Positions 28,460 through 35,374 of a DNA stretch of 64,000 bases are shown piece by piece. The number at the start of each line of letters is the position of its first letter. Positions within the stretch are counted from its first letter, which is position 1. This stretch comes from Facklamia lactis (lineage in GTDB: Bacteria; Bacillota; Bacilli; Lactobacillales; Aerococcaceae): contig NZ_JACBXQ010000001.1 in NCBI RefSeq assembly GCF_015863205.1, positions 62,001 through 126,000 of the forward strand, in the 5' to 3' direction. The notes below the pieces were generated by a model, which did not search any database, was not told where the DNA came from, and worked only from the letters and a program-made list of their open reading frames with translations. The position numbers were made by a program, and so were the translations under genes.

Positions 28460-28583
28460 GTTGTAGACTTGGGCATTTCCCTGGATACAACCGTAGTTTG
28501 TGATAACTACTTTTGTATCTATGTGGCAAGCAGTCCAGCCTACCATGTAGATGTATTGATACATACTATATGGTAAGTGGAGG

Positions 28584-28618
28584 AAGCTAACGCATATAGT
28601 ATGTGCGTTAGCTTTTTT
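28584..28618 (+). terminator. Attenuator terminator upstream of the ABC operon
   Basis: An 11-bp perfect stem AAGCTAACGCA (28584-28594) with 28604-28614, a 9-base loop and T6 (28613-28618). It ends 22 bases before the first structural gene, so it must be read through for expression. Confidence 0.88.
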
Positions 28619-28640
28619 GTATTCAAAGAAAGGACTCAAA

Positions 28641-29627
28641 ATGAAGACTTTAATAAAATTTATTTTTTTCTCTTCATTGGCTATGTTAACGGCTAATTTT
28701 CAAAATGTGGAGGGAGCGGCTCAAAATAAAGAGGAGTTAGAAATTGCTATTGTCCAGTTAGTGTCTCATCCATCATTGAATGATATTCATCAAGGAATTG
28801 TTGATCAACTTCAAGCGTCAGGTTATCAAGAGGGCGTTAATTTATCAATCAATCAACAAAATGCAGAAGGAGATATGAGTTTACTTCAAACGATTTCAGA
28901 TCAGGTAGTGAACGATCAGCCTGATTTGATTTTTGCGATTACAACTCCTGTTGCTCAAACATTTCAAGAGAAGACACAAGAAATACCCATTATACTGGCG
29001 GGGATTACTGATCCTTTGACAGCTGGTTTAGTAGATAATTTAGATCGGCCAGGTCAAAATATTTCGGGAGTTTCCGATCAAGTTCCTTTAGAAGAGCACT
29101 TTCAGTTGATGAAGGAAATACAACCAGAGATTAAAAAGTTAGGGATTATATATTCTACTTCTGATGAATCAGGTCGCTCAGATGCAGAAAAAGCAAAAGA
29201 AGTGGCTCAATCATTAGGCTTGAAGGTCGAATTGGAAGGGGTAGCTCAAGCGATCGATGTGCAGATGGTAGGATTACAATTAGCAGGCCAAGTGGATGCG
29301 ATTTATGTGGGGGCAGATAATACGGTTGCTTCTGCTTTTGAAGCCTTATTAGATGTTACTGAGGATTCGGGCATTGGAATCTATCCTTCAATTGATATGA
29401 TGGTTAGTCAAGGAGGAGTAGCAGCCCTAGCCATTAATCAAGCAGAAATCGGTCATGAAGCAGCATTGGTTGCTATAAAAATTTTAGAAGGACAAAAAAT
29501 TGGAGATATACCTATCTCTTACGTGAAGACTAAGTATAAAGTTTATAATGCTAAAACGGTGGAAAAATTAGATATCACCATCCCGAAATACTTGTTAAAA
29601 AGTTTAAATGAAATTGGAGGCGAATAA
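28641..29627 (+). CDS. trpX: ABC transporter substrate-binding protein, TrpX-like
   Basis: 328 residues of the ABC_sub_bind family (PF04392), the component that goes with COG4120 permeases and COG1101 ATPases. An N-terminal hydrophobic segment (about 4-20) ending near VEGAAQ looks like a signal peptide; there is no lipobox Cys, unusual for a Gram-positive binding protein. Family features are IAIVQLVSHPSLNDIHQGI, FAITTPVAQTFQ, IPIILAGITDPL and a late YPSIDMMVSQGGVAALAIN (residues about 251-269). The substrate is inferred as tryptophan or a related compound from the family and from the Trp-coded leader. The start ATG has AAAGGA upstream and follows the attenuator terminator. The permease gene starts two bases after the stop. 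Confidence 0.85.
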   Translation: MKTLIKFIFFSSLAMLTANFQNVEGAAQNKEELEIAIVQLVSHPSLNDIHQGIVDQLQASGYQEGVNLSINQQNAEGDMSLLQTISDQVVNDQPDLIFAITTPVAQTFQEKTQEIPIILAGITDPLTAGLVDNLDRPGQNISGVSDQVPLEEHFQLMKEIQPEIKKLGIIYSTSDESGRSDAEKAKEVAQSLGLKVELEGVAQAIDVQMVGLQLAGQVDAIYVGADNTVASAFEALLDVTEDSGIGIYPSIDMMVSQGGVAALAINQAEIGHEAALVAIKILEGQKIGDIPISYVKTKYKVYNAKTVEKLDITIPKYLLKSLNEIGGE

Positions 29628-29628
29628 G

Positions 29629-30519
29629 ATGGATATCTATTACTCAGCAGTTGGTCAAGGTATTTTATGGGGAATAATGGGATTAGGATTATACATATCT
29701 TTTAGGATACTTGGTTTTGCGGATTTAACTTCTGAATCGTCTTTTACTTTAGGAGGAGCTGTATCAGTCTTTGCCATTACTTCAGACGTTCATCCATTAC
29801 TTGCAACTTTATTAGCAATTCTGGCGGGAATGACGGCAGGTTGGATAACAGGTATTTTAACGACTTATTTTGAAATATCTGGATTATTGGCCTCTATTAT
29901 AACAATGACAGGTCTTTATTCTGTTTCTTTAGGGATTATGCAACAACCTAATCTTTCTTTAAGAGGCTATGAGACTGTTTTTTCAACTTTAATAATGGGG
30001 GTATCAGATAAGTTTATTGTGCAATTTGGAATTGGAATTCTTTTTACAAGTCTATCTGTCTTATTTCTTTCAATTTTTTTTAGAACGGATATTGGGCAAG
30101 CAGTGATAGCGACGGGTGATAATGCGGTGATGGCTGATTCACTAGGGATTAATACTCCGCGTATGATGCGTTTTGCTTTAATGCTTGCGAATGGTTTAAT
30201 TGGTTTAAGTGGTGCATTAATCGCGCAAGACAATGGTTTTGCAGATATTCAACTGGGTACAGGAACAGTGGTCATTGCTTTTTCTTCAATTGTGATTGGA
30301 GAAGCCATTTTTTATAGGCAAATTAAGCTTCCTTACCGTTTTATTTCTATTATTCTTGGAGCGTCACTTTATCGTGTTCTACTTGTATTTGTTTTAAAAC
30401 TCGGCTTTGATGCTAATTATTTTAGACTTTTATCAGCTTTAGTTCTTGCAGCTTTTTTAGGAGCACCTGCGGTATTTAAGAAGATAAAACGATTTAAGGG
30501 AGGTTTTGCTAATGGCTAA
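29629..30519 (+). CDS. trpY: ABC transporter permease, TrpY-like
   Basis: 296 residues with about eight to nine hydrophobic helices, of the branched-chain-type permease superfamily (COG4120). Motifs include GFADLTSESSFTLGGAVSV near the N-terminus, a DIGQAVIATGDNAVMADSLGI cytoplasmic coupling loop (about 165-185), and an IVIGEAIF segment. It forms the channel for the substrate delivered by the binding protein. GGAGG lies eight bases upstream, inside the end of trpX. The stop overlaps the ATPase start by eight bases, so the three genes are translationally linked. Confidence 0.87.
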   Translation: MDIYYSAVGQGILWGIMGLGLYISFRILGFADLTSESSFTLGGAVSVFAITSDVHPLLATLLAILAGMTAGWITGILTTYFEISGLLASIITMTGLYSVSLGIMQQPNLSLRGYETVFSTLIMGVSDKFIVQFGIGILFTSLSVLFLSIFFRTDIGQAVIATGDNAVMADSLGINTPRMMRFALMLANGLIGLSGALIAQDNGFADIQLGTGTVVIAFSSIVIGEAIFYRQIKLPYRFISIILGASLYRVLLVFVLKLGFDANYFRLLSALVLAAFLGAPAVFKKIKRFKGGFANG

Positions 30520-31306
30520 TTCTCAACCTCTACAATTGATTAATATCAGTAAAACATTTACTCGGCAAAATGGAACCACAGTGAGTGTTTTGAAAAATAT
30601 TAATTTGACTTTATCAAAAGGAGAAGTCGTAGCAGTGATTGGCACGAATGGGGCCGGTAAATCAACATTATTTAATGCGGTTGCAGGAAGTATCATGCTT
30701 GATGAAGGGAAGATACTGATGGGCTCCAAGGAAGTCACTCGATTAGCATCCCGAAAGCGAGCCGCAAATATTGGACGTGTTTTTCAGAATCCATCAATGG
30801 GGACAGCCCCTCGAATGACAGTATTTGAAAACTTGATATTAGCGAGTAAACGGGGCGAAAGAAGAGGTTGGAGTCGATCACTTTCGCAACCAAACAAAGA
30901 TTTTATGCGCCAAGAACTATCTCAGTTTAAACTTGGTCTTGAAAACTGTTTAGAACTGCCTATCGAAAATTTATCTGGTGGGCAAAGACAGGTTGTGTCT
31001 TTATTAATGGCCACTTTAAAGCAACCTGAGTTATTATTGTTAGATGAGCACACTGCAGCTTTAGATCCACGAATGGCGAAACTTGTTATGCACCTAACTC
31101 AACGGATGATTGAAGAGCAAGGACTTACTACCTTGATGATTACTCATCAGCTTCAAGATGCAATTGACTATGCCGATCGTATTGTTGTGATGCATCAAGG
31201 AGAAATTCAACATGAATACATCTTAGCAGCTCATCCTTATTTAAAAACAAAGGATTTATTTGAATTTTTGGAATCATTAATTTCGTTTGAAACACCTAAT
31301 ATTTAA
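30512..31306 (+). CDS. trpZ: ABC transporter ATP-binding protein, TrpZ-like
   Basis: 264 residues. Walker A GTNGAGKST (about 44-52), Q-loop VFQNPSMGT, signature LSGGQRQ, Walker B LLLLDEHTAALDP and H-loop ITHQ are all present. The DEHTAALDP variant of Walker B/D-loop is characteristic of the COG1101 ATPases that accompany TrpX/TrpY-type proteins. AAGGGAGG stands upstream within the permease gene. A terminator follows. This completes a three-gene importer whose expression should depend on the leader attenuator. Confidence 0.9.
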   Translation: MANSQPLQLINISKTFTRQNGTTVSVLKNINLTLSKGEVVAVIGTNGAGKSTLFNAVAGSIMLDEGKILMGSKEVTRLASRKRAANIGRVFQNPSMGTAPRMTVFENLILASKRGERRGWSRSLSQPNKDFMRQELSQFKLGLENCLELPIENLSGGQRQVVSLLMATLKQPELLLLDEHTAALDPRMAKLVMHLTQRMIEEQGLTTLMITHQLQDAIDYADRIVVMHQGEIQHEYILAAHPYLKTKDLFEFLESLISFETPNI

Positions 31307-31316
31307 AAGTATATAA

Positions 31317-31351
31317 AAAGACCTGGTGATCATTGAGTTAACCAGGTCTTT
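31317..31351. terminator. Terminator between convergent ATPase and AraC-type genes
   Basis: Stem AAAGACCTGGT (31317-31327) with ACCAGGTCTTT (31341-31351) around a 13-base loop. A-rich on the left and T-rich on the right, so usable on both strands. Confidence 0.75.
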
Positions 31352-31353
31352 CA

Positions 31354-32523
31354 TTATTTTAGAATAGATTTTGCATAAGTAGATGGGCTAATACCAAACT
31401 CTTTACTAAAAGCTCTTGAGAAATATTGTATTGAACCATACCCTAGCTCTGAAGCGATTTCAGAAAGGGTCATCTTGGATTCATGAATTAATAGTTTACT
31501 CCTCTTTAAGCGTAAGCTGTTGATATAAGCTTTTGGAGTCTGACTTGTATATTTTTTAAAGAGGGATTGTAAACTTGATCTTGAAATATTAAAGTGTTCG
31601 ACTAGGTCATTTACTTGATGTTGTTCATGAACTTGTTCTTGTAAAAATTCAACGATAGATTGGAAGAGTTCATTTTCGTAATTTTCGCGCATGGATGTTG
31701 AACTGTCTTCTTGAGGTTGATGATCACCATTTAACATTTGAGCAATAATCAATTGTAAGCTTGCAAGCATTTCATCGTAATAATAAGGCATATTTATGTG
31801 GGTTTGATTGGATAAGCTGATCAAGCGTTCTATAAGTTGTATTTGGCGGTGTCCTAATTTTACAGGTCGTTGACTAATGCTCTCGTTTATTCCTTGGCCA
31901 TGAAACAAAATAGAGATTAAGGTGGACATACTATCTTCTTTAAAGATCATTTGGTGTTTTTGACCCGGTGATTTAAGCCAAGCTTGGTTTTTGCTAAGTA
32001 TGTGTTGAGTATGTTGGTTGAGATAAATTTTTGCTTCACCTTGATCAATAATTAGCAGTTCATAATAATCATGAGAAGGTTGTTTGAGCGATTCGCCACT
32101 AGAATAGACCTGATAGTGAAGACTATAGATAGCATCAATCGAGATATTTGCTTTACTTCTATTAACCTGGATGCGTTTTTTGACACTCATAATTTGTGGA
32201 TCTTCATTTTGAGTGGGCTCTAAATAAATTTTACATTCAGGCGTAAGGGCTAGGGTGTTGAAGTAGGTATTAGGCTGAATACGAACAGCATTTTGTAAAA
32301 TGTAATAATGATAAGAATCTGAGTCTTCAGGAGTATCTGTAATAACCAAAAGAGCTAGTCCTTTACATTCAGTGAGTGTCACTGGCTTGGTAAATTTTAA
32401 TAAGGCATCAGAATGATTTTTTTTAATGCTAAGCAAGCGGTTGAAAGGTTTAATTTGTTGGTCATCATATTTTACAGTTGTAAATAATGAATTTTGAATA
32501 TTATCAGTGGTCTGGTTATACAT
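31354..32523 (-). CDS. AraC-family transcriptional regulator
   Basis: 389 residues. The C-terminal 100 residues form the double helix-turn-helix of AraC/XylS: LVEHFNISRSSLQSLFKKYT, then LRLKRSKLLI, and a second HTH MTLSEIASELGYGSIQYFSRAF with the usual FGISPSTYAK end. Residues about 145-215 look like a cupin ligand-binding domain (YELLIIDQGEAKIYL, LKSPGQKHQMIF). The first roughly 130 residues are an extra domain I do not recognise. AAAGGAG precedes the start. It converges on the Trp-type transporter and is divergent from the Y-family polymerase; its target and ligand are unknown. Confidence 0.88.
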   Translation of the reverse strand: MYNQTTDNIQNSLFTTVKYDDQQIKPFNRLLSIKKNHSDALLKFTKPVTLTECKGLALLVITDTPEDSDSYHYYILQNAVRIQPNTYFNTLALTPECKIYLEPTQNEDPQIMSVKKRIQVNRSKANISIDAIYSLHYQVYSSGESLKQPSHDYYELLIIDQGEAKIYLNQHTQHILSKNQAWLKSPGQKHQMIFKEDSMSTLISILFHGQGINESISQRPVKLGHRQIQLIERLISLSNQTHINMPYYYDEMLASLQLIIAQMLNGDHQPQEDSSTSMRENYENELFQSIVEFLQEQVHEQHQVNDLVEHFNISRSSLQSLFKKYTSQTPKAYINSLRLKRSKLLIHESKMTLSEIASELGYGSIQYFSRAFSKEFGISPSTYAKSILK

Positions 32524-32692
32524 TTTTTACTCCTTTCAATGTTCTTTCTTCCATTATATCCTAATAAAGATAAAAGAACTACCAAAGGAAGGTTTACGAA
32601 AATGGTTTATAATTTATCTAAATTAATGTTGATTGGTTTTGAGTGTAGGGAAGAGTCAATCTCATAGATTTAAAAACTGTTAGACTTCCTGC

Positions 32693-32720
32693 TTGATAAA
32701 ACGAACGTATGTTCTATAAT
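32693..32720 (+). promoter_or_regulatory. SOS-regulated promoter with LexA box
   Basis: TTGATA (32693-32698), a 16-base spacer and a perfect TATAAT (32715-32720). The spacer contains CGAACGTATGTTCT (32702-32715), which matches 13 of 14 positions of the Gram-positive LexA consensus CGAACRNRYGTTYC. Bound LexA would block the promoter directly. Confidence 0.85.
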
Positions 32721-32749
32721 AACTTGTAGATAGCTAAAGGAGTGGGAAA

Positions 32750-34081
32750 ATGGGAAAGAGCCAGTTGACTAGTAGAATGCCGGAACAGATGTTTCCTCGA
32801 CGTTCAATATTATGCTTAGATTGTAAATCTTTTTTCGCATCGGTGGAATCAGTAGAAAGGGGGCTTCACCCTCTTCGTTCTAAATTATGTGTAGTTTCCC
32901 ATACGGGTCATCACTCTGGAGTAGTGTTAGCTGCTTCGGTTCAGATGAAGATGAAATATGAAATCAAAACTGGGTATAGGAGCAGTGACCTTCCGGTGGG
33001 GATTGATGATTTTTTGATAGTGCCGCCACGGATGCGAGTGTATTTGGATATCAATAAAAAAATCAATGAAATCTTTCTACGTTATGTAAATTTAGGTGAT
33101 TGGCATCCTTATAGTATTGATGAAACTTTTTTGGATGTGACAGCGAGTCAAAGGTTGTTTGGAAATCCTTATCAAATTGCAAAGAGGATTCAACAAGAAG
33201 TTTGGAACAAGTTTGGCTTAATCATGACAATTGGAATTGGTGATAATCCTTTATTAGCTAAGTTGAGTTTAGATATAGAAGCGAAGGAGGCATATCCCAC
33301 TTATATTACAAAGTGGGCGTATGAGGACGTTCCTTTTAAATTATGGCCAATAAAAGAATTAGATGAAGTATGGGGAATTGGACGAAGAACAGCTAAGCGA
33401 CTACGCCAGATGGGAATAATGTCAGTATATGATCTTGCTCATTTTGATCTTAGTATATTGCAGAAAGAATTTGGCGCGATCGGCACTCAGCTTTATTATC
33501 ATGCTCATGGGATTGATCATAGTCGTTTATCGGAGAAATTTAAACCGCGCCAAGAATCGTTTGGCAAGTCTCAGATATTGAAACGGGACTATTATCTCCA
33601 AGACGACATAGAATTGATTATTCGGGAAATGACAGATCAAGTGGCAGCAAGGCTTAGAAAAAGAGGGTTGAAAGCAAGTAGTGTCCATTTAAGTTTGGGT
33701 TTTGCAGAAGGGGAATGTTCAGAGCGGTTTAGCCATCAAGCAAAAATATCCCCCTCCTCATCTTCTTATCGAATTATTTCAGCTATGCTAAAACTTTTTA
33801 GAACTTTTTATCGAGGGCAAGTGGTTCGACGAGTGGCACTTTCACTGGGAAATATTCAAGGAGGACGCGATGGTCAGATGGGACTTCTGACAGATTTAGA
33901 TTGGGAGGAATCCACTAATCAATTTGAGAAAACGATAGATCAAATTCGTAATTACTATGGGTATCAAAGCTTGGTTCGGGCTTCATCTCTTCAAGAGGCT
34001 GGAACAGCTATTCATAGGTCTAAGCTTCTTGGAGGGCATTGGGCGAGTGGAGAAGAGAGCTCTGGAGGGAAGAAAATTTAG
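32750..34081 (+). CDS. Y-family DNA polymerase (UmuC/UvrX-like)
   Basis: 443 residues. The palm motif ILCLDCKSFFASVE (about 20-34) carries the first catalytic Asp, and SIDETFLDVT (about 123-132) the second Asp-Glu pair; the HhH DEVWGIGRRTAKRLRQMGI is near residue 205. The little-finger region contains SFGKSQILKRDY. The length and VCVVSHTGHH-like segment (here LCVVSHTGHHSGVVLAAS) match UmuC/UvrX-type translesion polymerases of Firmicutes rather than the shorter DinB. A LexA box overlaps the promoter, agreeing with an SOS role. AAAGGAGTG precedes the ATG. No umuD or imuA neighbour is present. Confidence 0.9.
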   Translation: MGKSQLTSRMPEQMFPRRSILCLDCKSFFASVESVERGLHPLRSKLCVVSHTGHHSGVVLAASVQMKMKYEIKTGYRSSDLPVGIDDFLIVPPRMRVYLDINKKINEIFLRYVNLGDWHPYSIDETFLDVTASQRLFGNPYQIAKRIQQEVWNKFGLIMTIGIGDNPLLAKLSLDIEAKEAYPTYITKWAYEDVPFKLWPIKELDEVWGIGRRTAKRLRQMGIMSVYDLAHFDLSILQKEFGAIGTQLYYHAHGIDHSRLSEKFKPRQESFGKSQILKRDYYLQDDIELIIREMTDQVAARLRKRGLKASSVHLSLGFAEGECSERFSHQAKISPSSSSYRIISAMLKLFRTFYRGQVVRRVALSLGNIQGGRDGQMGLLTDLDWEESTNQFEKTIDQIRNYYGYQSLVRASSLQEAGTAIHRSKLLGGHWASGEESSGGKKI

Positions 34082-34102
34082 ATAAAATTTAAACAAGGTG
34101 TG

Positions 34103-34111
34103 TGCTATACT
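34103..34111 (+). promoter_or_regulatory. Extended -10 promoter of the CapA-like gene
   Basis: TGCTATACT (34103-34111 carries TG-n-TATACT) about 36 bases before the start. No convincing -35 box is visible, as is common for extended -10 promoters. Confidence 0.4.
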
Positions 34112-34146
34112 TGAATAGAATATTGTGAAGCGAGAGAGGTTAGAAT

Positions 34147-35298
34147 ATGCAGATGAATATAGGACGAACATTGCGAATTTTATGCGGTTTGTTGACTTGT
34201 GTGCTGTTTTTTTCAGCATGTAGTCCACTAAGGCAAGAGCGTGAGAGTGAAGAAAAGGAGCGACCGGTAGAAGAAACAACAGAAGAAAAAGTAGTGCCTG
34301 GCGCAGGAAAAACAGTCACCATTCGTTCGATAGGTGACATTCTCTTGCATGACGCTGTCTACTGGGATGGACAAACTGAAGAGGGTTATTATTTTGATTC
34401 AATGTTTGAGCCGGTGGCTAAGTATGTTGGAGAAGCAGATATTACAACGGCAAATATGGAAACGATAGTAGCAGGTTCTGTCTTAGGTGTTTCATCTTAT
34501 CCAATCTTCAATGCTCCGGAACAAATTGTAGATACTTTACTCAATTTAGGAGTGGACATCGTTTCTAATGCTACTAACCATACGGTGGATTATGGAGGCG
34601 CTGGAGCCCATGCTTCGATTGAAACACTAAAAACTAAAGGAATGCAATATGTAGGTTCGTATGAATCTTGGGAAGACTATCATCAGCCACGAATTATTGA
34701 AGTTGATGGAATCAAAGTAGGTTTTTTGAATTATACTTATGGCACGAATGGGAATCCGATACCAGAAGATGAGCCTTATCTTGCAACTTTAATCGATACC
34801 GAATTAATTCCACAGGAAATTCAGGCACTTAATGAAAAAGTGGATATTTCAATTGTTATCTATCATTATGGGGAAGATAGTATGGTTCCTGTTCAATCGC
34901 AGTTAGATTTAACAGATTTAGCCATTGAAGCAGGAGCTAATTTTGTATTGGGTGGGCATTCTCATATTATGCAACCCATGGAGCGTTTTAGTGACTCACA
35001 AGGTGCGTGGTATTCTCATGGGAATTTTCTTTCAGGACAAGTCCAAGAATATGAAAAAATTGGTGGTATTGGGGAGTATACTTTTAAGAAACATGAAGAT
35101 GGCTCTGTCACTTTAGAAGAAATGCGCCTTATGCCGACTTATAATTTTGGTTTACCAGAATGGGATACCTATTTAGTGGTTCCGTTGACTGAAGCACAAG
35201 ACTATGGACTGTGGAATGGAGATGCCTTATACAATGAAGTTTATGAGCGATTCACGACCTATTCAGATTCTGTAGAAGTGGTAGAATATTTTGAATAA
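34147..35298 (+). CDS. CapA/PgsA-family lipoprotein (poly-gamma-glutamate synthesis-like)
   Basis: 383 residues. An N-terminal signal with a lipobox-like FFSAC puts the modified Cys near residue 26, followed by a Glu/Arg-rich linker. The metallophosphatase-like core of the PGA_cap family follows: IRSIGDILLHDAVYW, ITTANMETIVAG, VSNATNHTVDYGGAG, VIYHYGEDS and GGHSHIMQP. CapA homologues support poly-gamma-glutamate export or anchoring, but capB and capC are absent nearby, and many lone CapA proteins have other, undefined envelope roles. The ribosome site is AGAGAGG. The start could also be ATG 34153. Confidence 0.85.
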   Translation: MQMNIGRTLRILCGLLTCVLFFSACSPLRQERESEEKERPVEETTEEKVVPGAGKTVTIRSIGDILLHDAVYWDGQTEEGYYFDSMFEPVAKYVGEADITTANMETIVAGSVLGVSSYPIFNAPEQIVDTLLNLGVDIVSNATNHTVDYGGAGAHASIETLKTKGMQYVGSYESWEDYHQPRIIEVDGIKVGFLNYTYGTNGNPIPEDEPYLATLIDTELIPQEIQALNEKVDISIVIYHYGEDSMVPVQSQLDLTDLAIEAGANFVLGGHSHIMQPMERFSDSQGAWYSHGNFLSGQVQEYEKIGGIGEYTFKKHEDGSVTLEEMRLMPTYNFGLPEWDTYLVVPLTEAQDYGLWNGDALYNEVYERFTTYSDSVEVVEYFE

Positions 35299-35374
35299 TT
35301 TTTTAAAAATGCTCTCTTTTCTTGGTTAGCGCAATCTATCTCGAAATGTGTATTTACATTTGGAGGTGGATCGG

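Larger units (their letters stand above)
28382..28618 (+). promoter_or_regulatory. Candidate tryptophan attenuator leader RNA
   Basis: Five successive helices are mutually exclusive. 1:2 pairs 28445-28458 (overlapping the second Trp codon and the leader stop) with 28516-28523 and 28535-28540, 14 pairs with an 11-base bulge. 2:3 pairs CTATGTGG (28519-28526) with CCATGTAG (28543-28550). 3:4 pairs 28541-28550 with 28566-28575, with an inner ATGTA/TACAT stem. 4:5 pairs ACATACTATATG (28561-28572) perfectly with 28593-28604. 5:6 is the terminator. Inside 1:2 lie hairpins 28459-28492 and 28493-28510. The order predicts that a ribosome stalled at the Trp codons frees strand 2, forms 2:3 and then 4:5, and prevents termination. 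I looked for a T-box antiterminator motif and did not find one. The pairing was read by eye, without energies. Confidence 0.72.

Noticed and set aside
28412-28639. 75-codon frame on the minus strand over the leader RNA
   Set aside because: It is a shadow of the palindromic leader, has no ribosome site and runs through the terminator.
28382-28640. T-box riboswitch for tryptophan
   Set aside because: No AGGGTGGNACCGCG-like antiterminator core; the only TGGA (28577-28580) would not pair with the GCCA end expected for tRNA-Trp, and the specifier-loop features are missing.
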